Below, piece after piece: positions 44,016 through 56,613 of a stretch of 64,000 nucleotides of DNA. The stretch spans positions 248,001-312,000 of the forward strand of contig JAJNNX010000003.1 in assembly GCA_023159155.1 (NCBI GenBank). Direction: 5' to 3'. Each line of letters begins with the position of its first letter. Position 1 is the first letter of the stretch. Origin of the DNA: Ustulina deusta (taxonomy: Eukaryota; Ascomycota; Sordariomycetes; Xylariales; Xylariaceae). The notes beneath the pieces are model-generated. The model worked only from the letters and a program-made list of their open reading frames with translations. It was not told where the DNA came from and ran no database searches. The position numbers and the translations under genes were made by a program.

Positions 44016-46299
44016 CTAATACGGCGAGGAAGCTTTGCTGATACCGCTGTAGTAATTGATCCATTTGAAAATCTCTGTGTGCCAAAGCAAGCTGTTCTGC
44101 TGCTTCAAGACCCAGTGGTTCTCGTCGGGGAAGCTGAGGAGCCGCGATGGCACGCCTTTGGTCTGGAGCAGATTGAAGAGCAAGATTCCCTCGCTGACGG
44201 GCAGGCGGAAATCCTTCTCGTTGTGCACGACGAAGTGCGGCGTCGCCCACTCGTTGACGTAGAGGAGCGGGTTCCATTCCCAGTACGGCGAGCTCTGTAG
44301 GAAGCCCGTCTGGTTGAACGGGCCGCTAAAGTCGTGGTTCATGAACCAGAGCTCCTCGCTCGCGTACTGGTTCAGCGTCGATGTGCTGCCGTCGTGCGTT
44401 ACAAGCGCCTTGAACCAGCGGCCCATCTCGTGACCTTGCATCCTGTTATTCGCCTGTGTTAGCGTCCACAATCCGAGACTTGTCTTGGTTTCATTCCGAA
44501 ATAGGATGCTTCAACTTACCAGTTCGTCATGTAGCCTCCGAAAGAAGCCCCGGCTTCGATACCCCGCGAAGTATCGACGTACTTGAGCGTGCTATTCACG
44601 TACTTCCATGCGTGGACCAGGTCCCAGTACGGGTATGAGCCCCATCGTCCTTGGACCGAGTCTGTGAGATTCTGACCCCAGCCGGAACTGGCCGTCGGAT
44701 TCGGCGCGATGACGACGTAACCTTGGTCGGCCCAGACCTTCAAGTTCCACCTCGTGCTCCAAGAATTGAAATGCGCGCCCTGGGGACCACCGTGGGAGAT
44801 GAAGGCCAAAGGATATGTCTTATCTTTGGAAAACCCTTCGGGATAGATGATCCATGCCTGCAGATCCTTCTCTGTGGTGTTGGTCGAGAAGTAGAACTCG
44901 GACACGTCCTCGGGTCCGAGACCCTTTAGGCCTGGGTCGACTTTATTGGCTTGAAAGTACGTCTTCACGACCTTGCCCTTCGGTGAGACGGTGTAGATGT
45001 CGCGACTGGACCAGATCTTGGAGTCAGAGACAAGAAGATTGCCGTTGGGCAGGGCGTAGAAGCCGGCTGGCACACCCTCGTTTGTGATATTCTTGGGTAT
45101 GTAATCCTCGCCAGCGGTAAGCGGGATGGGGAAGATGCGCTCGCGGCCGAGGTCAGGAGCACCGACGTGCACAGTCTTGGAATCTGGAGCCCAAACAAGT
45201 CCGTCCGGGGCACGGTCCCACTTACCCGCAAGACGTGTAACATTGAAGTTTTTCGTGTTTACGTTGGCAACGTAGAGACTGCTGCGATCTGACTCGTATG
45301 AAATACCATACATCTGAAGATATGCGATCTTCTTTCCATCGGGAGAGAACCGGGGGTTGACGGTTGCTCCCTGGGTCTCAGGGTACTTGGTGCTGCCACG
45401 AGCCTGAATAGGCACAGCGTCTTTAACGGAGCCGTCGAAGGGCACATAGTAGATGACGTCGGCAGTGTAGTTAGCCAGCGGGAGAGTGGTGTCTTTGGTT
45501 AAGAAGACGACACCACTGCCATCAGGCGAAATGTCGTAGTCACTCTCGTCGCTCTGGTCATAGGGAGATTCGGCACAAGTGACGTTGCAGATACCAGTCA
45601 CGTAGTTGGTAAGTCCGCCAGAGAGCACGTAGGAACCATGGCTTCTCTTTAGCACACCGCCGAAGACGGCATTCTTCTGCGCTGTTAGCCAGGTATCCCA
45701 GTGTCGAACGTAGATCGAGTCGTACAGTCTGCCCGTGCTGGCAGGCGTCTCGGCGAGGTTCTCGTTATAGGCTGTACCGTTAGGATACGCCTGTGTATAC
45801 ACGAGGAAGTGGATATCGCCCGATTTCGTCTGGACAGCCTTGAGTCCCGAGTAGGGCGCGGGCAGTGAAGCGATAAGCTTGGCGCCGTTGAGGTTGTTGG
45901 CATCGGCCGAATACAGACTAATGCCACCGTCCTCCTCCGCGTTTGTCCCATTGATGTAGATGATGCTTGTGTCCTTTGGGCCAACGAAGGCGACTTCCGA
46001 GATATCGGATCCATCGTACCACTTTGAGATTTTCCCCGTCTTCAGATCCAACTTGTTCCACCACGAAACACGTTCCTTCGTCTCAAAGGTGTAATTGGAC
46101 ACTGTGAAGAGTGCGAAGTCCTATATAGCTTTTAGTCTTGAAATATTCTCGAGGCATGAGGGGATGGTCTGCCACTAACACCTGACGGGTTCGGTTGCGC
46201 AGCGCTGTACCGATTCGCCGCAAGCATGAGCTCGGGCGTTATGGCCAGAGCTCGAGGCAAGATAGCCAGAGCGGCCGCCACCAACGATTGCGACTTCAT
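44016..46299 (-). CDS. dpp5: Dipeptidyl-peptidase V, secreted serine peptidase (S9)
   Basis: Exons 46299-46180, 46120-44520 and 44442-44016 give 715 aa, the usual DPP V length. The N-terminus M-K-S-Q-S-L-V-A-A-A-L-A-I-L-P-R-A-L-A is a signal peptide with a likely cut after A-L-A. A beta-propeller region follows, then the alpha/beta hydrolase domain: oxyanion H-G-G-P-Q-G (about 500), nucleophile G-A-S-F-G-G-Y (Ser about 566), Asp in E-K-D-F-R (about 650) and His in E-N-H-W (about 683). The catalytic set is complete. Many N-x-S/T sites fit a secreted glycoprotein. DPP V removes dipeptides (X-Ala, His-Ser, Ser-Tyr types) from peptides outside the cell; related proteins are known antigens of Aspergillus and dermatophytes. 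Intron 1 is 59 bp (GTTAGT donor) and intron 2 is 77 bp, with two AG candidates 11 nt apart; the downstream one keeps N-W-M-Q-G-H. Confidence 0.93.
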
Positions 46300-46409
46300 C
46301 TTGGAGAGGCGTCTTCAATTGACTGGCGTGTGAGCAATAAGACGTCGCGCAAAGCCTACCAAGAAGGTCGGGAGGCCACCAAAGCTGCAGCGCCGGGAAT
46401 GGTGACGCC

Positions 46410-46417
46410 TTATAAAG
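46410..46417 (-). promoter_or_regulatory. TATA-like box of the DPP V gene
   Basis: The minus strand reads CTTTATAAGG around here, about 112 bp before the DPP V start codon. The position suits a TATA element. The assignment rests on position and sequence only. Confidence 0.4.
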
Positions 46418-48524
46418 CTCTCACAACAAGCAACGATCAGCGCTGGAAGCTCCCTTATAGGCAATACTCCGCAAGCTCATCTGCAATCGGAGCTCTCGCG
46501 TGGTGTGGGGGGTCCATTCCCCATGCAAGTTGCGCAGATGGCCTACCTACCTGGTCGCCCAGAGGCCATGGACGAGATAGGCAATAGGTAAGCTATGATG
46601 CGATGTGACTGTGTACCTGCGATGTATCGCTCGTCTACCTAGTAGTAGTGTATAGGAACGTCGGCGAGGCCATGCAGCCCTGTCCAGGCCCCGGTGCCAC
46701 AACACCGGGAACGAGCGGAATAGCTTCGATTACTGCTTCGATCGCCAGAGAAGCGAGGTGGTACGGAGACTAATGGCCAGGGCATGCTTGCCGTTATTAC
46801 CCAAAACCCTGCTTGGACCGCAGTCTCCGATCAAAGAGGCAGGTGATTATATCCATCCCCTGATAAGTCGACATTGCAGTGGCAATGACGCCGCAACTAC
46901 CTACCATCGAATAGGCAAGACATATCCTTCAATTTGGAAACATTCTCAACATTGGAGCTTCATTTCCATTGGATTGCGAAATTGTGAGTAAGCATAAGGT
47001 GCTCATGGTGAATGGAGTGTTTTAAAAGGAGAATGATAGAGAGAACAACACAGTGGCTTCGTCCGTCATGATGCTTGTCTCCTCCGACTGCTTTTCATGT
47101 AGAGGCCAGGAAGCTCGCGTCAGCAGACGGTTGGCGGTGTTGCCTTGAAGCTTGGTGGCTTGGCATCTCATTACACTGACCAACTGTTCGAGATTGGTCG
47201 AGGGAGAGCTGAAAAGGTGTGATTCTGGTGCAAAAGAGCGTAATGGAAAAATCTCCGCGCTCTGACCTAGCTTCTATAAGTACATACCTATTGTAGGTAG
47301 TGTGCCTGCTGTGCACGGTAATACACACTGTACACTAGGTACCTGGTGTATAAGTAGTGTAGGGAAGAACGGAAGCCCTACACCGACAGTAGCGGAGGGA
47401 CCAAAGTTTCGCATCCCAGAAATCCCACGCTTGCCACTAGGTAGAGACATAGTGTAAGACAAGCTTGTTTCTAGGCAAGTCTGGTCGTGAGGCATAAATT
47501 ATAAATTATTTCTTCATTTAATCTAGGTACTACTTCTTAACCTATTAGTATACTGCTTTTGTCCCAACACTGGCTCTGTTCTCCTGAAATGCCAAGGTGA
47601 TAAGTTTTCATTCACACTACACCCCTACCGAAGGGAGCTTGACCATGACCCTGGGCTTCGAAGATCGGGGCGCCAAGCGGCATGGTTGTGGCGTGATTTC
47701 ACACTGTGTGCTATACTAGCTACCTATATACGTAGTACCTAGGTAGATAGTATATAACATACCTACCTATACGACCCTAGACTACTTACTTAGGTAGGTA
47801 TATCTCTCCAGACCTTTTATAACTATAAGTACTAGGTACACTACCCGGTGTTTTTTTTTCTCCTCTTTCAAATCAAAGGGCATTCTCTTATGTATAATCA
47901 TTAGCCTAATTATGGACTATTATCTCTACCATAGCCGCGGCGACATGTTGTAGTCATGACCACTGCTCTGCGAGCTTTACTAAATGTCAGCCAAGTACGT
48001 TCATATTTGGAATGGAACCGAAGGTCCTGCCGCTTCTCTCTGCATGAGGCTTCTGAGATTTAGCAATTACGATAGGTTGGAAACCGAACCATGTAAACAC
48101 TCCCCGCTTCCAACTGGATCGTGTTTTCCATGTACAGTATGTCGTATTTTGCGTACTGTATATACTGTGTATTATAAAGAATACTTACATAAGAATAGAG
48201 GAAACCCCCGATCTCCTTGCATCACAAGATCATTCACTGGGTATAACAATATGCCTATCTATACCTAGCTGTCCGTCGTTAAGACGTATCCTCCGGATGT
48301 CGAAGAACCGGGACGCTTCCGGTCTGGGGCACGTTGTGTACAAGCGAGAATTCGTCGGTCCTGACACAGTCAGTTGCCGCGTGCCCTCCATTTAATGTCT
48401 TACAGCTAGGTAACTCCCATCTAGTCCACACAAGATTTATTTATTTTTATTCTCCATGGCACGCTTACAAAAGTCTAGCCTCCTTTTTGACCCTTCCACC
48501 TCCACTGTTCACGCTGTCTACGAG

Positions 48525-48548
48525 TTTTTTTTTTTTTTTTTTTTTTTT
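48525..48548 (+). repeat. Poly(T) tract of 24 bases
   Basis: An uninterrupted T run followed by a G-rich stretch, about 420 bp beyond the eIF3i stop codon. Confidence 0.9.
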
Positions 48549-48964
48549 GGTTTTAGGGGGGGAGGGGAGGAGGAAGGGAGATAGCGACAATCAAAGATGA
48601 GACAGGCACTTGTCAATAAACAAATGCACTCGCAAATCGTGGAATATGACGATAGTATGACAGTTATAGCATGGTCTGGTATTTGGTGAGACAACTATCT
48701 GAATAACAGGTTCTCGAACCCTAACCAATGGCAAATCGCAACATGTATGCCCGCAAGTCCAATGCTAAATATGCTTGATACTTAGGTATCTTCATTATAA
48801 GCAAGACAAGTACATATCTGAACGCTTCCGCCCAAAGCGGTGTTTCTTCTTTTATCCCGAAACAAACCGGTACCCTCAAACGCCTAAGCCTCCGTCAAAT
48901 GCGATGCTTCGAAAATGAGAACGCCGAGCAAGCTTTCACCACCGACAATCGATCAGAACCTAGT

Positions 48965-50254
48965 CTATAGCCTGTTTTGTCGCTCCCGCTCGACCTCGTA
49001 CATGAAGTCGAAGTAGCCCTTGTCAAAGTGGTGTACCCGCACGTAACCGTCCTCTCCACCACTTGCATAGCTCTTGCCTGTAGGGTCTGCTGCTACCGTA
49101 TTCTAGGCTGCACGTTAGCTACCTAGTGTGGTCTTGTAGGTGTTCACCGTCGATATGGCCGACTTTGGAGAGTATTGCAAACTTACCAGGGGCCCAAAGT
49201 GGCCTCTTACACGACCAATCTCGTCCTCGAAGATTTTGTGGTAAAATCGCGCCTCAAATTTACCCTGTCGTGCAGCAGTGGTCGTGACGTCCATGGCAGC
49301 CTGGCCACCCCCCAGGATTACGTAGTCTTTCTTCGGAGTTATGCATGCGCTGTTTAGTGGTGTGTCGGTGGGGTAGGTCTTAAGAAGTTCGAGATCCCGA
49401 GAAGCGATCAACTTAGCCGTCTTGTCCTTTGAAGCTGTGATGAAGGAGGTGCGGTCTGGCGACCATTGCAGATCTGTAACTTGCATGTTGAGTTCGTGGA
49501 TCGGGATATTGTCAATCAGCTCGCCAGTCTGTACACGCAGACGACGCTATTAGTATAACACGATTTTGGTGGCAGCGACTGGTGTTCACGGTACCTTAGC
49601 ATCGTACTGGGAGACGGAGCCGTCCTCGTGACCGGAAATGATGTACTTAGAGAGATAGCTCCAGCCAGCGACGGTGGCTTTGCTCTCGTCGCATACAATG
49701 GTTAGATCTCGCTCATCGCTCTGTTCGGCGTCGACGTCTAGAACGATGGGGACAACGACAATGGTGCCTAGGTGACCCATGCGCTTCTCGGTAACGCCCA
49801 GGAGTTGACGTCCATCGGGGCTGAACTCGACACGCTTGACGGCAGTCGGGAAGTCCCACGTCTTGAGCAGCCGACCAGTCTTGATTTCCCACAGTCGCAT
49901 GGTGTTGTCGGCGCTACCGCTCGCGATCATGGTCCCGGTGGGATCAACGTCGACGGTCCAGATAGCACCCTGATGTCCCTTGTAGGTACCGAGACGTTCG
50001 CCATTGTGGGAAAACCAGACACAGATCTGCTGATCCTTGGATACGGAAAATAGGAGGTCGCCGTCAGGGTTGAATCTGTGCGTCTTCGTTAGAGGATATT
50101 CGGCCGCGGGGTAGAGTGGTGTTGACATACTTGATCTGCGTCAGGGCGCGTTCCTGGAGATGGCGAATGTTAGCGATTTCGCTTTGCGCATAGTCTCTGG
50201 AAGCGCGTATAGTCGGTAGGTACTTACATGGCCCGAAAGAAGGATAGGTCTCAT
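48965..50254 (-). CDS. TIF34: Eukaryotic translation initiation factor 3 subunit I (eIF3i)
   Basis: Five exons, 50254-50228, 50153-50131, 50075-49595, 49528-49187 and 49102-48965, give 336 aa, the normal eIF3i length. The protein starts [26 protein letters not shown], the standard eIF3i opening. WD40 repeats follow (for example [56 protein letters not shown]). It forms a seven-bladed propeller that binds eIF3b/g in the eIF3 complex during start-site scanning. The first two exons are only 27 and 23 nt. All joints restore the conserved sequence, including G-H|E-R-A and G-P-L|N-T-V-A. It is divergent from the C1-THF synthase gene. Confidence 0.95.
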
Positions 50255-51960
50255 GTTGGCGGTGTTGGGTTGTCGACTTCTCGGGGGGGGAATCGTCACC
50301 AGCGATCGTGGGGTGAGTGGGCTTTTGAAAGGTTTGTGCGTGCACGTGATGATAAGCTAAAAAATATTAGAGTCCAAGCTATGACACGGTTGACTCACTA
50401 AACCTGCAAAAATTTAGTGGAACCAAGAGCAAGGTAGGTACCTGAGCGGCCCTAGCGCAATTCTCTCACTGGTACCTAAGTACACTACAGCCTCTCGAAT
50501 GTGCTCCAGAACTGCTTCTATAGTACCTTATCCACCTAAGCGACAAATAGCTTGGTGCCTACTACCGGTATATAGAAACTTGGGAAATTAATATGAGGCT
50601 GCAAACTACAAAGTACCTACTTAGGTAGTTACTGCTACCCAGGCACGTACGAGGCTCAGGATGCGCTGTGACACTAGGCACTTCGATTAATCCGAAATGC
50701 AGTACGTTACACAGCAGGTAGAGAGTCATTACAGGGCGCATTACCGGGCGACTCTTCTCCAACCTCGCGTTCTCTTGCAGGGAAACTGATAATAGCCTAA
50801 AAGTCACGCCCGGGAATAGCGCATAGAATCAGCACTGACAGCCATGTGGCCGTAAGAACTGAAAGCTGCAAAATGAAGTGGACTCGTTTTCTTCCTTTAA
50901 TTATCACAGTACGTCCCCGCAATGGGGTAAAACTCCTCAAGACCCTATATTATGAGACTCATCAACATATGAATGTATTCATCATGTTTTTGCTTCTATC
51001 ACACCATCCCATGTCAGAGACAGCGCCACTCCCCAGGCGCTAATCCTAGTCGACCTAGGTACATAGGTATACCTTGCTACACTACCGAGCGTATAGATGG
51101 TACCTACACTACACCCCTGGTCGAATATACCGATTCTCTCTTATTGACTCATTCACAGTGTGTCATCATCATCGCTTCTGTGACTGGAAGTCGACAGTGA
51201 CTCTCATCCATCTTCTTTCGACTCGATACAGGATTAGAGGTTCACTTTCTCGCCAATAAGAGCAGCCGTGTCTATCTTCTCTCTAAGTTCGTCGAGTCAT
51301 TGCGCATCCAAAAAGGAGCCCCCAATTCCTCATCATTCCGAGTTGGAGAGGCGGAGACGGAGGCGGAGGACGAGCACCGAGGAGGACAGGTCGGCTGTGG
51401 GAGATGCGCCTCCCAAGCGGGCTCCTCCAAGGCTCGACTATCCCAAAGCCCATGAGGAAGAATTGGCTATGCATGCGACGGCAACTGTCGAGTGCGCGTC
51501 TATGGCGGCTGCGGCTAGTCACGGCAGTCACAAACGCAGTAACAGGCGCAGGTACAGGTACCGGCACGGATACTGCGGCGGCTACTTCGACCATCTTGAT
51601 CTTAGCTCGACACTGTCCCACTTCCACCAATGTCGGTCCTCGTTGTGGCACACCGGTATGCACACTCTTCTCCCGCCAGCGTTCCAGCTCCGCACTACGG
51701 AATCCCAAACCCAAGACCCTGCACAGGACTTGACCTTCCCTTTTTCCGGCCAAAGCGCAGGATTACTACACCGCCACCCGTGTTTCTCTTTCTTTGCTAA
51801 CCCCGCGTAGAGGGCACCCCAGGTTTCTGCCCCGGCTTGTGTGAGCACCTCGGTCGCCAATTCCCCTTTCTGCCCCTCAAGGAACCCGCGCTCCCTTCAG
51901 ATTCAATCGTTGCCCTTTCAGCAACCTAGTTCCCTGCGGTCTTTCTCGACACGTCCCTCC
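50255..51960. other. Divergent intergenic region between eIF3i and C1-THF synthase
   Basis: Shared 1.7-kb upstream region of two housekeeping genes. The last 150 bp (51811-51960) are open and in frame with C1-THF synthase, encode a presequence-like stretch and have no ATG. An upstream ORF region (51404-51733) is rich in Arg, Ala and Ser but has no established splice link. Short TAGGTA motifs are present near 50440-50640 and 51053. Confidence 0.55.
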
Positions 51961-54900
51961 ATGATGACGGCCATCAAGCTCGATGGGACAGCCATCGCAA
52001 AATCTATTCGCGAGAAGCTCGCCGCCGAGGTGGTCGAGAAGCAGAAATTAAACCCTCAATATCAGCCTTCACTAAAGATCATCCAAGGTCCGTTCACAGC
52101 CGCTAGCCCTCTAAGTTGGTCAATTCGGATAACCTAACACGCCCGCAGTCGGTGATCGATCTGATTCTTGTATGTGATAGCTACGACTCTAGTTTGAAAT
52201 GGCACTTAAATTAATGCATCTGAAGCCACGTATGTTCGCATGAAACTAAAGGCTGCCGAAGAAGTGAGTGTTCATTCCAAGCCTCTGCCTGTGAAAGCAA
52301 TAATCTAATCATTGCGACTCGCCTAGGCCAACATCAGCTGCGAGCTCCTCCACTACCCGGAATCTACCACAGAGGCAGAGCTCTTGGCAAAACTGCATAT
52401 TTTAAACAACGATGCCAAAGTCGCCGGCATTTTAGTTCAGTTACCTCTTCCCAAACATATCAATGAATATGCTGTCACTTCTGCCGTTTCTGATGAGAAG
52501 GATGTTGATGGCTTTGGTACCACCAACATTGGTGAACTTGCTAAGAAGGGCGGCCACCCCTATTTTATCCCATGCACGCCGAAGGGTGTCATGGTGTTGC
52601 TAGAGGAGGCTGGCGTTGACCTCACGGGAAAGGATGCTGTGGTCCTCGGTCGGAGTGACATTGTTGGCAGTCCCGTCAGTTACCTGCTTAAGAACGCGGA
52701 TGCCACTGTTACCACATGCCACTCCAAGACAAAAGATTTGGAGGAGAAATTGAAGAAAGCTGACGTCGTCGTTGCTGCCATAGGGAAACCCAACTTTGTG
52801 AAGGGGGATTGGCTGAAGCCAGGGGCCGTCGTAATTGACGTTGGAACTAACTACATTCCCGATGCATCTAAGAAATCGGGACAACGCCTTGTCGGTGACG
52901 TTGACTATGAGTCGGCATCTCAAGTTGCCTCTTACATCACTCCTGTCCCAGGCGGTGTAGGCCCCATGACAGTTGCCATGTTGTTACAGAACGTAATCGA
53001 CGCTACGACTATATACTTTGAGCGCCAGAAGCAGAGGCACATTGTGCCCCTCCCTCTTAAGCTTCAAACCCCAGTCCCTTCAGACATCGAAGTTTCTAGA
53101 GCTCAGCCACCAAAACCGATCACTCGCGTTGCAGAGGAGGTTGGTATTGCGCCGCACGAACTAGAGCCATATGGGGCATCCAAAGCCAAGGTAGATTTAA
53201 GTCTCTTGAAGCGACTTGAGCACCGCAGGAATGGTCGATATGTTGTCGTCACTGGTATCACACCTACCCCGCTTGGTGAGGGCAAGTCTACTACGACGAT
53301 GGGCTTAGCACAGGCCTTAGGCGCTCACCTTGGTCGACTGACCTTCGCAAATGTACGTCAGCCTAGCCAAGGCCCTACCTTTGGTATCAAGGGAGGTGCT
53401 GCAGGTGGCGGCTACAGTCAGGTTATTCCCATGGATGAGTTCAATATGCATCTAACGGGCGATATTCATGCCGTTACTGCTGCGAATAACCTTCTCGCTG
53501 CTGCCATTGAAACCCGCATATTCCACGAAAACACACAAAAGGATGGGCCCCTGTACAAGAGATTAGTGCCTACAAAGAACGGAAAGAGGGTGTTTGCGCC
53601 GGTCATGTTTCGTCGGCTTAAGAAATTGGGAATTGATAAAACAGACCCGAACGAGCTCACAGAAGACGAAATCCACCGCTTCGCTCGCCTAGATATCGAC
53701 CCTGATACTATCACTTGGAGACGTGTCTTGGATGTTAATGATCGCCATCTGCGTGGGATCACCGTTGGTGTTGCACCTACTGAGAAGGGCCAGACGAGAA
53801 ACACCGGGTTCGATATCTCAGTTGCAAGCGAATGCATGGCTATTCTTGCCATGAGCACCAGTCTATCCGATATGCGAGAGCGACTTGGCCGGATGGTCGT
53901 GGCTACCTCACGATCGGGGGATCCCGTTACATGTGACGATCTTGGAGCTGGCGGTGCCCTCACTGCTCTCATGAAAGACGCCATCAAGCCCAACCTGATG
54001 CAGAGTTTAGAAGGTACTCCTGTGTTCGTGCACGCTGGACCGTTCGCCAACATTAGTATTGGCAATAGCTCCATCCTTGCGGACAAGATGGCTCTAAAAC
54101 TCGCAGGCACTGAACTCGATGAGGACCACAATACCAAGGCCGGTTTTGTCGTCACCGAGGCAGGCTTTGATTTCACAATGGGTGGCGAGAGATTCTTCAA
54201 CATCAAGTGCCGTGCCTCGGGTCTTGTGCCTGATGTTGTAGTTGTTGTTGCCACAGTCCGTGCCCTTAAGGTGCACGGTGGTGGTCCTCCGATTGCCCCC
54301 GGTGCTTCTTTAGACCCTATTTACAAGGCAGAAAATGTTGAAATTCTACGCAAGGGGTGTGTAAACCTCAAGAAGCACATCGAAAACGCGAGGGTATACG
54401 GCTGCCCTGTTGTTGTTGCCGTCAATAAATTTTCTACGGACACTGAAGCTGAAATCACCGTCATCCGGGAAGAAGCTATCGCTGCTGGAGCGGAGGACGC
54501 CATATTGGCAAACCACTGGGCCGAAGGTGGTAAGGGTGCAGTTGACCTTGCCAAGGGTGTAATTGCTGCTTCTGAGAAGCCCAAGGACTTTAAGCTACTG
54601 TATGAAGTCGAAGGTGGCTCTGTTCAAGAGCGCATGGAGGCAATCTGCAAGAAGATGTACGGTGCTGCGGCTGTTGAGTTTAGCGAGCTGGCACAGAAGA
54701 AAGTCGACACGTACACGAAGCAGGGTTTCGCTAACCTGCCTATTTGCATTGCTAAGACGCAATACTCCTTGTCACACGACCCAGACCTCAAGGGTGCTCC
54801 GACAGGCTTCACTGTTCCTATCCGCGATGTCAGAATGGCGGCCGGTGCAGGATACTTGTGAGAGGCGACCCCCGCACGCTGTACTTGAAATATATCTTGA

Positions 54901-55027
54901 CTGACTTGTTTTCAATAGGTATGCTCTCGCTGCTGACATTCAGACCATTCCTGGACTGCCGACTGCGCCAGGATACTTGAACGTCGATGTTGACACCGAA
55001 ACCGGCGAGATTCAAGGGCTCTTCTAA
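51961..55027 (+). CDS. MIS1: C1-tetrahydrofolate synthase, trifunctional
   Basis: Exons 51961-52087, 52149-52169, 52226-52263, 52327-54857 and 54919-55027 give 941 aa from the first in-frame ATG. The N-terminal dehydrogenase/cyclohydrolase domain (about 1-300) shows Y-V-R-M-K (catalytic Tyr and Lys), [21 protein letters not shown] and P-G-G-V-G-P-M-T. The formyl-THF synthetase domain (about 320-941) shows the ATP loop [11 protein letters not shown] and the typical G-L-P-x-A-P end. It interconverts 5,10-methylene-, methenyl-, 10-formyl-THF and formate for purine and thymidylate synthesis. Exon 2 is 21 nt and exon 3 is 38 nt. The joints rebuild V-G-D-R-S-D-S-S-T-Y-V-R. From M-M-T-A-I-K the product looks cytosolic (Ade3-like), but the 50 in-frame codons before it resemble a mitochondrial presequence (Mis1-like), so dual targeting or a missed 5' exon is likely. 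Confidence 0.93.
52149..52169 (+). other. 21-nt microexon of C1-THF synthase
   Basis: Between CCCGCAG and GTATGT. It encodes V-G-D-R-S-D-S of the conserved V-G-x-R-x-D-S-x-x-Y-V substrate/cofactor segment. The donor before it is an unusual GTCCGT. Confidence 0.8.
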
Positions 55028-56613
55028 ACGATAATTCATCGACTGTATGATCAATACGTTTTCATTTGATAGCTGCCAGATATATACAAGGCTCAGGGCG
55101 GTGTTCAGGCTGGGCGGAGATTTAGACTCAACTTCATGTCATGAGAAAGGGAAAAGAACAATGCATAGCTTCCTCTGATTCAACTATAGAGAAGCAGGAG
55201 TACATTCGATAAAGGATTATTTTCAACCATCTTGTACGATATTTTAAATTAAATGTCATAGGAATGGGCCGGCGTGGTTTCGCAATACGATACCTTCAAC
55301 AGTAATGGAATGGAACGCTATATTCAGATACATTCATGACTTTCCTACTTGACCGGCATTTTATGATATTCCCTCTGTAGTCTTTCCTTCGGCAACGTTG
55401 TAGACGACAATCTCTCTTTTGTCTCGGCTCGGTTAGGCACAACGCAAATCTTCACATGCTCTCCATGATATCGCGAGGCACGCGTCACTTTTATTTACAA
55501 ATCTGAGACTGTTTCTATCTTTTTCCGTAGCCAAGGGGTAGTGGGTAAGCAATACTATTACGTCCCCGAATTAAAAAAACAATATCGTTCAACTGCTATT
55601 TCAACATACGCATTTTCACTATATAAACCCTCTTCCCTTCCTCTTCTCATCCTCTTCGGCCACTTTTCTTGCTTAAATGCATATAAATTTTAGACCCCGT
55701 TCAACAAGTCGAGCCGGTACTGGCAAATGTCACCACTATCTATTTCCGGCCGTATGTGGACATGACGTTAAGAAGGCTAATAGTAGGCTGCGATCTCCGA
55801 GGTTTACCTAGGTAGTAGTAGGTGGTATTTCATACCTGGCAACTTAAACTATATTCATTGCGAACCTCGGATAATCTCACACCCAACAAACTTAAAACAT
55901 GTACTAGTAATCGTATTCCATATAGCTCGTAATCTGAGGTAATGTAGCTCGCATTACATCTCTCGAGGAGGCAAGTTGATTTAGAATCATATAATGCTGG
56001 ACGGCGATGCGTGCATAATGTCTATGATAAGGAGTCACTAGCTAGCTTCTTGGATCTAAATATTAATGCAAGCCAGTCAGTCAGTCAGCTACCTTCAGTA
56101 TAAGGTCCATGGGATATATTCACAACATACACAATGGTAACTTAGGTCGTAAATCGATAGTTTGGTCAAGTCTGCCTCTAATCGGAGTGGATGTAATAGT
56201 GATTGCTGATGCTGACGAAGAAAACTATCTACACCTATTACGACTCCCTGTGGGAACTTATAGACTTCGAACAGAGAGCAGGGTCACCAGATATACATGA
56301 TAATTCAGCAACAGGGTGTCCCGCCTCCATCAATGTCTAATCCCCGGTATAGAAAAGAAAACAGCTAAAGCAAAGAGTCGCTGGGAGTAAAGTAGCTGGG
56401 TACTTGTACCTGACTCTTTCTGAACGCCTTGAATGCTAGTAAGACCACCCGTATTGATGCTCCATTCCCAAAAGATATCTACCACTCCTATGTATCTTCA
56501 TAGCGGTGTGCGCCTCATGTGTACCTCATGCCGTGTCCCAGAAGAGCAGCGAGCCTCCATAGATCCAGGCCAATGCGCCGAGATGCCAGGGGGTTTTTTG
56601 TTGAACGTTTCCT
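55028..56613. other. Intergenic region between convergent genes
   Basis: AT-rich 3' flanks of C1-THF synthase and the HAPSTR1-like gene. TACCTAGGTA occurs at 55805-55814 and a CAGT-type short repeat near 56078-56090. No gene is supported. Confidence 0.5.

Larger units (their letters stand above)
46300..48964. other. Intergenic region without supported gene
   Basis: DPP V promoter on the left, 3' flank of eIF3i on the right. TACCTAGGTA occurs at 47736-47745. A T24 run lies at 48525-48548. ORFs here are short and unconvincing. Confidence 0.5.

Noticed and set aside
51268..51810. 180-codon plus-strand ORF upstream of C1-THF synthase
   Set aside because: Begins with GTG, is low-complexity and has no motif. 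It could contain a 5' exon but no clear donor/acceptor pair to the presequence was found.
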